The position numbers and the translations under genes are program-made. This document shows positions 1 to 8,306 of a DNA stretch of 64,000 nt, one piece after another (position 1 is the first letter of the stretch; each line of letters begins with the position of its first letter). Location of the stretch: contig NZ_JAPNKA010000001.1 of NCBI RefSeq assembly GCF_026626635.1, forward strand, positions 12,136,501-12,200,500, read 5' to 3'. Source of the DNA: Archangium lansingense (lineage in GTDB: Bacteria; Myxococcota; Myxococcia; Myxococcales; Myxococcaceae). The notes below the pieces were generated by a model, which saw only the letters and a program-made list of their open reading frames with translations, had not been told where the DNA came from and did not search any database.

Positions 1-317
1 CAGCAAGCCCCACCCAGAGCGGCCACCGGCGCAGGAGCTTCCGCCGGGGGCGAGCTGTGCGGTCAATCTTGAGCGATGCCAACCTTGAGGCCTGGGCCTC
101 CGCCATGCGCGTCTCCCCCGTGCGTCATGAGCCCTCGGGAGAGAAGGTAGGTGGCGGCCCCTGACGTGACCCGGCGCTGTGGCCGCCCGTGTGCTCCTCC
201 ACCAAGGAGCATGGGCGCCTCCCGCTCCCTTCAGGAGGGAGCGAGTGCCTGGGAGTGAGGATCGCTCGAGATGTTCATCACAAGGGCCCCACGGGCATAC
301 GCGGACAGAGGACCAAG
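1..317. other. Left-edge region without a clear gene
   Basis: No gene with a recognisable product is visible. One plus-strand frame is open from base 3 to a TGA at 162-164 (53 codons, Arg- and Ser-rich), so it could be the C-terminus of a gene that starts outside the window. The composition is not convincing. No tRNA, terminator or repeat was recognised. Confidence 0.3.
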
Positions 318-536
318 ATGATCGACCCCGGCGACATCCACGAGGGAATGACGGTGAAGGACAGGGAAGGGCGGAAGCTCGGGACGGTGTCGAACGTGGG
401 GGACACCCACTTCGAGCTGGGGCAGGGCTCGCCCGCCCGGCGGGACTACATGGTGCACTTCCACCGCGTGGAGCGCGTCCAGGGCCGAGAGGTGTATCTC
501 GCGGCCGCCCCTACCACTCCCCCGCCCGAGGACTGA
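318..536 (+). CDS. DUF2171-like small protein
   Basis: A 72-residue soluble protein opening with MIDPGDIHEGMTVKDREG. It resembles DUF2171 / PRC-barrel-like proteins, which set a short beta-barrel domain over a sequence such as GRKLGTVSNVGDTHFEL; members are small bacterial proteins of unknown role. The ATG at 318 was chosen because the longer in-frame extension to 189 is Arg/Gly-rich and does not look like part of the domain. The C-terminus (TTPPPED) is a disordered tail. The gene converges on the DUF2156 gene with 24 bases between stops. The family assignment is moderate and the function unknown. Confidence 0.6.
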   Translation: MIDPGDIHEGMTVKDREGRKLGTVSNVGDTHFELGQGSPARRDYMVHFHRVERVQGREVYLAAAPTTPPPED

Positions 537-560
537 CACCGCCGAGCGAGTGAGGCCCGC

Positions 561-1925
561 TCAGGCAGGCACGAGCGCTGGGTGCCGGCGAGCCCAGAAG
601 AGCAGCACCGCCGCCGTGGTCGGGGCGAGTACAGCCACCGCCATGACGAGCCAGTCTCCAGGCCCTCGTGCCCGGGGGAGGTTGTAGAGGAGCGCCTCCA
701 AGAGCGTGAGGCAGGCGTCGCCGGTGATGAGCGAGGCCAGCAGCGTGGCGAGCCCGGAGCGCCAGCGGCGGATGAGGGAGAAGAGCCCCACCGTCAGCCC
801 CACGTCGAAGAAGACCCAGCCCCACTGCACGAGCGGTGAGGGGAAGCGGTGGGCGTTGGCCGGCAGCGCGAGCAGTACCGTCCAAGGCACCAGCAACACC
901 GCGAGCAACCTCACGAGCGGCAAGGGCCGGCGCAGGAGCGTGGCCAGGCCGAAGCGCGCGAGGCTCCCTCGGGCGAAGGCGGTGAGCGCGTCGTACAGCG
1001 GCAGGTGCGAGGCGTGCCGGGCGGGCCAGGCCAGGTGGATGCGATCCCACGCGTGCGGGCGCAGCCGAGCCTTGAAGGCCCGCAGCCCCTCGAAGTCATA
1101 GAGCGGCATGCCCACCACCCGTGCCGCGCGCAGCCAGCCGGCCACGTCGCCAGCCAGCGGCGCGAGCCCCAGCGTCAGGTAGCTCCGTCCCTCGGCCGCC
1201 GCCGCGCGCATCACCGCGTCCACCAGCGACTCCGCGGTGCCGTTGGGTGCCTGCCCGTCCCGCAGCAGGTGCTGCACGAGCCAGCCATTGCGCGCATACA
1301 CCGGCACCGCCGACAGGAAGGCCACCACCTCTCCGTCCCGCTCCGCCACGAAGGAGCGCCGCTCCTCGGCCCAGGCATACGGGGAGAGCTGCACCAGGAA
1401 GCCCATGGGCGCCATCCGCCGAGACACCAACCAGTGCTCCATCAGCCGATCCACTCCCGCCCGCACCGGGTGCGTCGGGTCCTTCAGCTCGGCCGGAGAC
1501 ACCTCGCGCACCCGCAAGCCCTTGGCCCGCGCCCGGCGCAACTGCTCGCGCAGGCTCCGGCTCTCGCGCACGCTCTGCTCCCAACGCCTCGGGTCCCACA
1601 CCGGCTGCTCACCGATGGCCAACCCTCGGAGCGGGGCCGCGTCCAACATCCGCTGCTCGGTGGCGAAGAAACACAGGCGCCGGCCCGCGCTGGCCGCATG
1701 CACCTCGAAGCGCTCCGACACCTCGGCCAGACGCTCGTGCGACGCGATGGGGGCACCGGCCACCACCCACGCCTTGCCCGTGTCCACGTACGCCACGCAC
1801 GCGTCTTCACCGTCGAACCAGTACGAGTACCCCGGCTCCAGCACCTGGAAGGACGTGGCGTTCCACCCATGGCGCTTGAGCAGCTCCAGCACCCGCAGGT
1901 GCTCCGTGTCCATGCCGCCACTCAT
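561..1925 (-). CDS. DUF2156 (lysyl-phosphatidylglycerol synthetase C-terminal) domain protein with C-terminal membrane segments
   Basis: A 454-residue protein. Residues 1 to about 310 match the DUF2156 / MprF-type domain, a double GNAT fold that in MprF proteins transfers an amino acid from aminoacyl-tRNA to phosphatidylglycerol. Motifs include GYSYWFDGEDACVAYVDTG near the start and MAPMGFLVQLSP in the middle. Four hydrophobic segments follow, so the soluble domain precedes the membrane part, the reverse of MprF. The ATG overlaps the stop of the CLC gene (ATGA, bases 1922-1925), so translation is probably coupled. The membrane tail and the coupling suggest a cell-envelope job. Whether it uses tRNA is unknown. 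Confidence 0.75.
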   Translation of the reverse strand: MSGGMDTEHLRVLELLKRHGWNATSFQVLEPGYSYWFDGEDACVAYVDTGKAWVVAGAPIASHERLAEVSERFEVHAASAGRRLCFFATEQRMLDAAPLRGLAIGEQPVWDPRRWEQSVRESRSLREQLRRARAKGLRVREVSPAELKDPTHPVRAGVDRLMEHWLVSRRMAPMGFLVQLSPYAWAEERRSFVAERDGEVVAFLSAVPVYARNGWLVQHLLRDGQAPNGTAESLVDAVMRAAAAEGRSYLTLGLAPLAGDVAGWLRAARVVGMPLYDFEGLRAFKARLRPHAWDRIHLAWPARHASHLPLYDALTAFARGSLARFGLATLLRRPLPLVRLLAVLLVPWTVLLALPANAHRFPSPLVQWGWVFFDVGLTVGLFSLIRRWRSGLATLLASLITGDACLTLLEALLYNLPRARGPGDWLVMAVAVLAPTTAAVLLFWARRHPALVPA

Positions 1926-3808
1926 GCTGGGGTGGGAGCCCTGGGCCTGGGGGGGCCGCCTCCGATTCCTCGCTCGGACTGGTGCGCCTCCTCCAGCCGG
2001 CGGCGGTGCGCGGCCAGCAGGTCGCTCCGCGTGAGGATGCCCACCACCGTCCACGGCGCCTCGCGCTTCACCACCGGCAGCCGTCCCACGTCCTCGCGCA
2101 CCATGTGGTCCGCCGCCTCACGCAAGGTGCTGTCATCGAAGACAACTGCCGGGGGCTTGCGGATGAGCTCCCGCACGTGCAGCCCCTCTATCCCGTCCCC
2201 TTCCAGCAGCTCCCGCCGGGTGACGACGCCCACCAACCGCCCCGCCCCATCCACCACCGGGAAGCCCTGGTGCCGAGTACTCGCGCCTCCACCGGCCAGC
2301 CAGGCCCGAGCCTGCGCCACGGTGTCCTCCGCCGCGAGCGTCACCACCGGCCTCAGTCCGTGCGCCGCCACCAGCGTGTTGGCGAGCACGTCCGCCGAGT
2401 ACTCCATGGGCACCCGCGCCCCGCGCCGCACCAGCTTCTCCGTCATGATGGAGTGTCGCATGAGCAGCGAGGAGACGAGGTAGGCCGCCGCGCAACCTCC
2501 GAGCAGCGGCAGCAGACCCATGGGCTGGCGCGTCGTCTCGAAGGCGAACACCACCGAGGTCAGCAGCGCGCGCGAGGCCCCGGCGAAGATGGCCGCCATA
2601 CCCACCAGCGCGGCGATGCGCACGTCCACGCCCAGCCCAGGCACCAGCCACACCGCCAACGCCCCCAGCGCCGAGCCCAACCCGCCGCCGATGGTGAAGA
2701 GCGGCGCCAGTGTCCCGCCCGAGGTGCCGCTGCCCAGCGCGATGGACCAGGAGGTGAACTTCAGCAGGCAGAAGACGAGCGCGGCCATGCCCACGAAGCG
2801 GCCAGAGATGATGTCCTCGATGTTGGAGTAGCCCACGCCCAGCGTGCGCGGCTCGAACCAGCCCACCACGCCCACGGCGATGGCCCCGAGCGCCGGCCAC
2901 CACATCCAATGAATGGGCAGCTTCTCGAAGGCGTCCTCGATGCGGTAGACGGCCCGCGTGGCAATCACCGATGCCACGCCAATGAGCGCTCCCATGCCGA
3001 TGTAGAAGGCCAGCGCGCCCCCGCCCGGCGCCGCCACGTCCGGCATCTCGAAGGCCGGCGCGCCCCCCACGAAGGCCAGCCGCACCGCCGTGGCCGTGCA
3101 GGTGGCCAGCGCCACCGGGATGACCGAGCGCGGACGGAACTCGAAGAGCAGCAGCTCGATGGACAGCAGCACCGCGGACACCGGCGCTCCGAAGGTGGCG
3201 GCCATGCCCGCTCCGGCGCCCGCCGCCAGCAACACCTTGCGCTCATCCGCCGTCACCTTCAGCACCTGCCCCAGCAACGAGCCCAGCGCTCCACCCGTGG
3301 CGATGATGGGGCCCTCGGCGCCGAACGGCCCTCCCGTGCCGATGGCCACCGCCGACGACAGCGGCTTGAGGAACGTGACGCGCGGAGGAATGCGGCTGCG
3401 GTTGAGCAGCACCTGCTCCATGGCCTCGGGGATGCCGTGGCCGCGGATGGCCTTGGAGCCATAGCGCGCCATCACCCCCACCACGAGCGCGCCGAGCACG
3501 GGGATGACCAGCACCCAGAGCCCCCGCGTGTGCTCCGCTGGCGACGCCTCGTGGAGGGACACCCGGCCGAAGAAGACCAGGTTCGTGATGAACGAGATGA
3601 GTGCCCCGAGCAGCTGGGCCACCAGCCCCGCGCCGATGGCCACCAGGATGCACAGGCCGCTGATGAGCACCAGGCGCGCATCCACCGGCTGCACGGTCAG
3701 CGGCCCGTGCGGCACGTTCTCCAGCGTCGGCCCCATGGAGGGTGCAACCGGGAGGGACTCCCTGTCACCCGTGCCCTCGGAGACCGAGATGAGCTCAGAT
3801 TTCTTCAT
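1922..3808 (-). CDS. CLC-family chloride channel or H+/Cl- antiporter with CBS domains
   Basis: A 628-residue integral membrane protein. About ten hydrophobic segments span residues 45-440. CLC signatures are present: GHGIPEA (counterpart of GSGIP), GTGGPFGAEGPI (GxxGPxxH-like, with Glu in the gating position) and GSGTSGGTLAPLF. Two CBS domains fill roughly residues 480-610 (HQGFPVVDGAGRLVGVVTRR and GRLPVVKREAPWTVVGILTR). CLC proteins move chloride across the inner membrane, and CBS pairs usually sense nucleotides. The gene lies between a MarR regulator (14-base overlap) and the DUF2156 gene (4-base overlap), forming a three-gene minus-strand operon. Channel versus antiporter cannot be told here. 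Confidence 0.93.
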   Translation of the reverse strand: MKKSELISVSEGTGDRESLPVAPSMGPTLENVPHGPLTVQPVDARLVLISGLCILVAIGAGLVAQLLGALISFITNLVFFGRVSLHEASPAEHTRGLWVLVIPVLGALVVGVMARYGSKAIRGHGIPEAMEQVLLNRSRIPPRVTFLKPLSSAVAIGTGGPFGAEGPIIATGGALGSLLGQVLKVTADERKVLLAAGAGAGMAATFGAPVSAVLLSIELLLFEFRPRSVIPVALATCTATAVRLAFVGGAPAFEMPDVAAPGGGALAFYIGMGALIGVASVIATRAVYRIEDAFEKLPIHWMWWPALGAIAVGVVGWFEPRTLGVGYSNIEDIISGRFVGMAALVFCLLKFTSWSIALGSGTSGGTLAPLFTIGGGLGSALGALAVWLVPGLGVDVRIAALVGMAAIFAGASRALLTSVVFAFETTRQPMGLLPLLGGCAAAYLVSSLLMRHSIMTEKLVRRGARVPMEYSADVLANTLVAAHGLRPVVTLAAEDTVAQARAWLAGGGASTRHQGFPVVDGAGRLVGVVTRRELLEGDGIEGLHVRELIRKPPAVVFDDSTLREAADHMVREDVGRLPVVKREAPWTVVGILTRSDLLAAHRRRLEEAHQSERGIGGGPPRPRAPTPA

Positions 3809-4349
3809 GATGTCGTTTCCCCTGGCGCTGCCGTGAGGGCGCCTCGTCCTCGAAGAAGAGCGGCGCGGCCTCCGCGTCCAGCCCGAGTTCCCGCACCAGT
3901 GCCGCCAGTCCCCCCGCGAGTGCGGCGCGCTGGGCGGGCTCCAGCTTCCGTAGCCCGGCGATGAGCTGCGCCTGAGCCATGGGCGGCGCCGTGCGCAGCA
4001 GCTCCCGGCCCTCGGGCGTGAGAGAGACCTCCACCCGCCGCCCGTCCTCCTCCGAGGGCCGGCGCGACACCAGCCCTCGCTCGATGAGCCGGCTCACCAC
4101 CACCGAGACCGAGCTCTGGTGCGTGAAGGTGCGCTCGGCCAGCTCATTGATGGAGCAGGGACCCGCCTCGGCGAGCTGCTGGAGCACGAAGAGCTGCGCG
4201 CCGCTGATGCCCACGAGCCCCTCGGAGGCACGCGCCGAGACACGCAGCAAGCGCACGAGGCGCCGGATGGCGTCCAGGACCGTCCGCACGTCCTCCGTCT
4301 CCGCCGGAGCCGCCGCGGCCCTCGGGCGTCGATTTGTATGGGAGCCCAT
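3795..4349 (-). CDS. MarR-family transcriptional regulator
   Basis: A 184-residue protein with a winged helix-turn-helix of the MarR type. INELAERTFTHQSSVSVVVS is the DNA-recognition region, followed by the wing LVSRRPSEEDGRRVEVSLTP. The ATG at 4349 was chosen because upstream codons in this frame (to 4634) lack domain character and run over the divergent promoter. It is first in an operon with the CLC and DUF2156 genes, overlapping the CLC start by 14 bases. A 6+6 dyad sits exactly on its start codon, which suggests autorepression of the operon. The ligand is unknown. Confidence 0.88.
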   Translation of the reverse strand: MGSHTNRRPRAAAAPAETEDVRTVLDAIRRLVRLLRVSARASEGLVGISGAQLFVLQQLAEAGPCSINELAERTFTHQSSVSVVVSRLIERGLVSRRPSEEDGRRVEVSLTPEGRELLRTAPPMAQAQLIAGLRKLEPAQRAALAGGLAALVRELGLDAEAAPLFFEDEAPSRQRQGKRHHEEI

Positions 4350-4350
4350 A
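4337..4350. promoter_or_regulatory. Candidate MarR operator (TATGGG-AG-CCCATA)
   Basis: Perfect 6-base inverted arms with a 2-base spacer, extended imperfectly by flanking TT and AA. The dyad overlaps the MarR start codon (4347-4349), and a TATAAT-like stretch lies at 4349-4354. The position fits negative autoregulation, but binding is inferred. Confidence 0.45.
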
Positions 4351-4514
4351 TAATTGCTCGAATACGCCCCGGGGGAGCCCTTCGCAAGGCCTACCTGCGC
4401 CCGGGGCGCCTGCCTCCTCGGCGAGTGTGGTTGGGTGCCCAGCACAACACTCCGGGTATGTGACAGGGCGGGCGAGAGCGCGGTACACCAGAGTCCTCCC
4501 TTTCCTCTCCAGGA

Positions 4515-5255
4515 GTGAGTGGGTTGATACCTCGACACACATTCCCCCGCCTGGGCCGCCCCACCGCGGCCGGGCTCGTCCTCTGGGCGCTCGGCACCCT
4601 TCTGGGGTCCACCGAAGCCCAGGCCTTCAACCACGCCGGCAACGCGCGGCTCCTCGCCTCCGACGAGGCCGCCGTCATCAAGAAACCCGTCCTCGGCCTG
4701 CAGCGCTCGGCCTTGCCGATAGGGCTGGGCTTCGCGCTGGACACCTCCGTCCTGGCCGACGCGGCGCTAGCCCCCAACCTGGGCCTGCGCTGGGCGCTGG
4801 AGGCGGGGCCCCACCGCTTCGTCATCGGCGCGCGCTACACGAAGTTCCTCGGCAACCAGGTGGTCTCGGACTTCATCTCCCAGCAGCAGCCGGCGGTGAA
4901 GAAGCTCGAGATCGCCTTCGAGGGGCCCAGCGCCTACGCCCTGTACGGCCTGCAGCTCGGCCCGGTGCTGGTGCAGGCCGAGGTGCGCCACTGGCGCTAC
5001 CAGACGGCGACCACCCGAGCGACGGGCGGCCTGGTGGTCAACTTCGCCGGCAACTGGTCCGTGGTGGGTGAGCTCGGCGTCAGCCTCGAGGAGGGCTACC
5101 CCCTGCGCGGTGCCGCCGGCATCCGCTACGCCGGAGAGAACTTCGGCATGTCCCTCGGGGCCGCCTACGTGGACGTGAGCGAGCCCCTGCTGCCCATCAA
5201 CGAGGGCCGCATCCCCGTCATCCCCGCCTTCGATCTGTCCTGGACCTTCCGATGA
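4515..5255 (+). CDS. Secreted, possibly outer-membrane, protein of unknown function
   Basis: About 245 residues. A signal peptide ends around GSTEAQA-F. The mature part alternates polar and hydrophobic residues with many Gly and aromatic positions (LGLRWALEAGPHRFVIGARY, GGLVVNFAGNWSVVGELGV) and ends in WTFR, which suggests a beta-barrel. Two starts compete. The GTG at 4515 directly abuts the AGGAG at 4511-4515. A TTG at 4524 sits 8 bases after that AGGAG and may be the true start. The stop overlaps the next lipoprotein's ATG by four bases, so the two are co-translated. No family was recognised. Confidence 0.6.
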   Translation: MSGLIPRHTFPRLGRPTAAGLVLWALGTLLGSTEAQAFNHAGNARLLASDEAAVIKKPVLGLQRSALPIGLGFALDTSVLADAALAPNLGLRWALEAGPHRFVIGARYTKFLGNQVVSDFISQQQPAVKKLEIAFEGPSAYALYGLQLGPVLVQAEVRHWRYQTATTRATGGLVVNFAGNWSVVGELGVSLEEGYPLRGAAGIRYAGENFGMSLGAAYVDVSEPLLPINEGRIPVIPAFDLSWTFR

Positions 5256-5833
5256 GACGCCACCTCCTCGCCCTGCTCTGCCCGCTGCTGCTCACCGCGT
5301 GCTCCGCCGACGTCTCCGTGGACACGCCGCCCCAGTCCGTCGCCATCCCCGTCACCTCGGTGGCCAGGGCCATCCACGTCGAGGTGGCCGTCGATATGCC
5401 CGAGGAGACGCAGAGTCTCGATGTCAACGTGAAGGAGATCACCGCCGACCTCACCGTGGTGAACCCCTCCAAGACGTTCACCCTGAAGTCCTCGGCGCGG
5501 CTGTCCCTCACCGGCACCGCCACGCCGGACGAGCCCAAGTTCTACAGCGACAGCAACCTGCCCCCCTACTACGCCTCCTCCGAGGAGCTGCTGCCCCAGA
5601 AGGAGTTCGCGCCCAACTCGAGCACGCCGGTGCTCGTCAACTCGCCCACGCTGGCGAAGGCCATCGGCAAGGAGCGCATCTGGATCATCGTCAGCAACAC
5701 GGTGACGGAGGCGGGCGTTGGCAATCCGCTGGAGCTGCCGCTGGAGCTGAGGCTGGAGAACATCGTCCTGCACGCCGTCGTCTCCAAGCCCTTCGAGGGG
5801 CTGGAAGGCGCGCTGGGCCCTAGCGGGCTCTGA
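5252..5833 (+). CDS. Lipoprotein of unknown function
   Basis: A 193-residue protein with a lipobox: MRRHLLALLCPLLLTAC, with Cys17 as the lipidated residue. The mature part is rich in beta-type sequence (VNVKEITADLTVVNPSKTFT) and resembles small immunoglobulin-like surface lipoproteins. No catalytic motif is visible. It overlaps the upstream barrel-like gene by ATGA, so both probably act together in the envelope. The function is not recognised. Confidence 0.65.
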   Translation: MRRHLLALLCPLLLTACSADVSVDTPPQSVAIPVTSVARAIHVEVAVDMPEETQSLDVNVKEITADLTVVNPSKTFTLKSSARLSLTGTATPDEPKFYSDSNLPPYYASSEELLPQKEFAPNSSTPVLVNSPTLAKAIGKERIWIIVSNTVTEAGVGNPLELPLELRLENIVLHAVVSKPFEGLEGALGPSGL

Positions 5834-5964
5834 GAGAAGGACGAAGGGAAGTGCGGAGGCCGGGGCCCGAGACCCGCCCGGACCCGGCGCTCCGCGGTGC
5901 TGACACATGCTTTCCTAGCGCACCGGTCTGACAAGCACCGGCGGCCCGGGTAGGCTCGGGGACG

Positions 5965-6729
5965 GTGCTTCCGCTCACGTTTCCCGTCCTCGCCGCCGCT
6001 TCCTCACTTGTGCTCGCCCAGGCCCCCGCGCCCGGAGCGGCCCAGGCTGACCTCGCCCGCGCCCGTGAGCTCGCCGGCGCCCTGCGCTACGAGGAAGCCG
6101 TCGTCGAGTACCAGCGTTACCTCGGCCACCCCGACCGGCCCTCCGCCGAGCGCGCCCAGGCCCTGTTGGAGCTCGGCTTCATCCACCTGCTGCTGGATGA
6201 CTCGGTAAACGCCGAGCAGCGCACCACCGAGGCGCTGGAGCTGGACGCCTGGGTGCGGCCTCCCGCCGACGCGCCCCAGAAGCAGAGGGATTTGGTGGAG
6301 CGGGTGCGCGCGATGCTCTCCGCCCGGCCGAAGCTGGAGGTGCTGCCGCGCGAGGACGCGAGCCGGCCCCAGTTGGTGCGAGCCACCTTGAAGGACCCAC
6401 AGTCCCGGGCCAGCGAGGTGCTCCTGCGCCATGCCCCCGTCCCGGGAGGTCCCTACCGCGCCACGCCCATGGTGTGCCAGAGCGACACATGCGAGGGCGA
6501 GCTGCCCGCCCCTTCTCGCGCGGCCTCCTTCACCGCTTGGTACTTCCTCGAGGCGCTCGACAACCAGGGCAACACGGTGGCGCGTGCGGCCAACCCGCTG
6601 GCCCCGCTGCAGCTCTCGGTCATCGAGCAGAAGCCCTGGTACGAGAGCCCGTGGGTCTACGCGGGCGGCGCGGCGCTGGTGGTGGGCGCGGCCACGGTCT
6701 TCTTCATCGCCTCCGACCCGCGGAAGTAG
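5965..6729 (+). CDS. Exported TPR-like protein with C-terminal membrane anchor
   Basis: A 254-residue protein from a GTG start. A signal peptide (residues 1-20) is followed by helical TPR-like sequence (ARELAGALRYEEAVVEYQRY, QALLELGFIHLLLDDSVNAE), then a beta-rich segment. One hydrophobic segment near the C-terminus (WVYAGGAALVVGAATVFFIA) comes before a short basic end. In myxobacteria this layout is common among periplasmic proteins that face the membrane. No enzymatic motif is visible. It converges on the oxygenase-like gene with a 26-base overlap at the 3' ends. Confidence 0.65.
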   Translation: MLPLTFPVLAAASSLVLAQAPAPGAAQADLARARELAGALRYEEAVVEYQRYLGHPDRPSAERAQALLELGFIHLLLDDSVNAEQRTTEALELDAWVRPPADAPQKQRDLVERVRAMLSARPKLEVLPREDASRPQLVRATLKDPQSRASEVLLRHAPVPGGPYRATPMVCQSDTCEGELPAPSRAASFTAWYFLEALDNQGNTVARAANPLAPLQLSVIEQKPWYESPWVYAGGAALVVGAATVFFIASDPRK

Positions 6730-7387
6730 GCCGCCGGGGCGCGGCGAGCGCGAGGGAGCGGTACACCTTCGACTCGGAGAAGGTGGGGATGTCGGTGGGA
6801 CGCTGGCTCCACCAGTTCATCACCAGCGTCACCCGCAGGCGCGAGGAGCCCGGCAGCTTCCCGGTGGGAATCTGGTTGTCGGCATCCAGCACGCCGTGGG
6901 TGAGATCGCCTTTGAAGTAGACGAAGCGGTTGGGCCTGGGCGCGGCGAGATCGAACGCGTCCGTATTGGGAGCGAGGGAGGGGTTGTCCTCGCAGGGCAG
7001 GGCCTTGGTCACCGCGAGGGCCCCACCGCGGACGCTGTTCATGAAGAGCAGGGAGGTGAAGCGCGGGTGCATGAGCGGGCCGCCGCGCAGGGCGAGCTTC
7101 TCGTCCCGGTCCTGGTGGAAGTCCACCTGCACGTCCGTGGTGCGCATGCGCGAGAACCACCACTCGACGCCCGCGAGGCCCCGGCGCAGGGGCACGCGTG
7201 GACGCAGCGCGAGGATGACCTGCTCGATGACGTTGGTGGGCTCACCGAGCTCGAACCAGAAGGTGGTCTGGTACGTCTGACGGAGGCGCTCGGTGCCCAG
7301 GGCGCGGACCTTGCGCCACAGGCGGGAGAAGTCCGCGTCGGGCAGAGCGTGGTCGTGGATGTGGACGAGTGGGGCGAGGGGCGGCAT
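6704..7387 (-). CDS. 2-oxoglutarate/Fe(II)-dependent oxygenase-like protein
   Basis: A 227-residue protein with the facial-triad pattern of prolyl 4-hydroxylase-like dioxygenases: His91 and Asp93 in VDFHQDRDEK, then His164 in DLTHGVL, with a basic residue at Arg185 (SSRLRVTLVMNWW) suited to 2-oxoglutarate binding. A double-stranded beta-helix fold is consistent with the strands between these motifs. The substrate is unknown. The ATG at 7387 gives the best N-terminus. The C-terminal 26 bases overlap the convergent TPR-like gene. Confidence 0.65.
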   Translation of the reverse strand: MPPLAPLVHIHDHALPDADFSRLWRKVRALGTERLRQTYQTTFWFELGEPTNVIEQVILALRPRVPLRRGLAGVEWWFSRMRTTDVQVDFHQDRDEKLALRGGPLMHPRFTSLLFMNSVRGGALAVTKALPCEDNPSLAPNTDAFDLAAPRPNRFVYFKGDLTHGVLDADNQIPTGKLPGSSRLRVTLVMNWWSQRPTDIPTFSESKVYRSLALAAPRRPTSAGRRR

Positions 7388-7436
7388 GGCGGGGCGCGAC
7401 TCTACACGGCCCGGCCGCCCCTTCCCTCTTCCGTGG

Positions 7437-7925
7437 TCAGCGCGCTTCGAGTGCGTGCAGCCGATGCTCCATGGGCCTGAAACGCTCCGCTGTATTCCGA
7501 TCCAGCCCCGAGACCATCAAGAGCAGCGCATCGTTGTTGCGGTCGATGCGATCATGCGTCTGCCGGATTCCGAGCTGCAGCTCCGTCTGCAGCTCCGCAC
7601 GCAGACCCTGGCGGAGCTGCTTGACCTCGTCACGAGTGTCCGTGAACTCGAAGCCCAGACGCTGCATCCACACCTCCTGCTTGCCCATCCGGACTTCCAG
7701 CTTGTCCATCCGGACTTCCAACTTGTCCATCCGGGCTTCCAGCTTGTCCATCCGGACTTCCAACTTGTCCATCCGGTCGCGCAGCTCCTTCACCTCCCCG
7801 CGCAGCTCCTTCACCTCCCCGCGCAGCTCCTTCACCTCCCCGCGCAGCCCATTCACCTGCTCGCTCAGGCCCTGGACGGCCTGCAGCACCTGACTCCAGA
7901 CGTCACCACCCATCGACTCGGCCAT
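7437..7925 (-). CDS. Coiled-coil protein with tandem heptad repeats
   Basis: A 162-residue soluble protein. Residues 20-85 consist of two arrays of exact heptads: GEVKELR three times, then MDKLEVR-like units four to five times, followed by a helical tail (LRAELQTELQLGIRQTHDRI). It should form a long parallel coiled coil. No enzymatic or membrane feature is present. The repeats are visible at DNA level as 21-base units, so the coil length can change by slippage. Family and partner are unknown. Confidence 0.7.
   Translation of the reverse strand: MAESMGGDVWSQVLQAVQGLSEQVNGLRGEVKELRGEVKELRGEVKELRDRMDKLEVRMDKLEARMDKLEVRMDKLEVRMGKQEVWMQRLGFEFTDTRDEVKQLRQGLRAELQTELQLGIRQTHDRIDRNNDALLLMVSGLDRNTAERFRPMEHRLHALEAR
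7685..7847. repeat. 21-base tandem repeats encoding coiled-coil heptads
   Basis: Two adjacent arrays. The first repeats CATCCGGACTTCCAGCTTGTC about four and a half times with a few substitutions (7685-7780). The second repeats CCCGCGCAGCTCCTTCACCTC about three times (7785-7847). Both have a 21-base period that keeps the reading frame of the coiled-coil gene. Confidence 0.85.
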
Positions 7926-8306
7926 GGCATCAACCTCCTCGCCCTCCGGGCGTTGCGTGAGCCCGAACCTCTCGAGCCCACGACTCGAAAGGTAACATCA
8001 TCCCCTGCCACTGCCCAGTCTTCTTCTAACCTTTCAAGTAGGGACGCCTGCCCTACCTTTCAGGAACTCCAGGGCTCCCTGTGCTCGCACCCGTGGCGAG
8101 CCGTGGAGACGTCAGTAGGCCCAGGCGCCAATCACGAAGGCGTGCGTCACCCGGTGGTTGAGCCACAGGGTGAGGAGGGCCACCGTCCAGCGCAGCCAGG
8201 CCGGCCGCGTGGCCATCCAGTCTCCCATCCAGAACAGTATATGGGCCCGGGTCCTCCCCGGCTCCCGACGGCCTCGTCTCCACCCGGACGGAGCTCTTGC
8301 GCGGAC
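7926..8306. other. Intergenic stretch, one possible tiny gene
   Basis: About 380 bases between the coiled-coil gene and the MFS gene. The only item seen is a 38-codon minus-strand frame at 8112-8228, listed separately. No terminator or promoter is recognised with confidence. Confidence 0.4.
8112..8228 (-). CDS. Possible small membrane protein
   Basis: A 38-codon frame from ATG at 8228 to TGA at 8112. It reads MGDWMATRPAWLRWTVALL and ends NHRVTHAFVIGAWAY. The Trp-rich hydrophobic centre is like a single membrane helix flanked by basic residues. No good ribosome site precedes it, so it may be chance or the remnant of a longer gene. It lies downstream of the MFS gene on the same strand. Confidence 0.25.
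   Translation of the reverse strand: MGDWMATRPAWLRWTVALLTLWLNHRVTHAFVIGAWAY

Noticed and set aside
849..2483. A 544-codon plus-strand frame
   Set aside because: It lies antisense to the DUF2156 and CLC genes, is Arg/His/Gln-rich and has no domain; a shadow of GC-rich coding.
7685..7847. CRISPR array
   Set aside because: Units are contiguous 21-base repeats without spacers and encode coiled-coil heptads.
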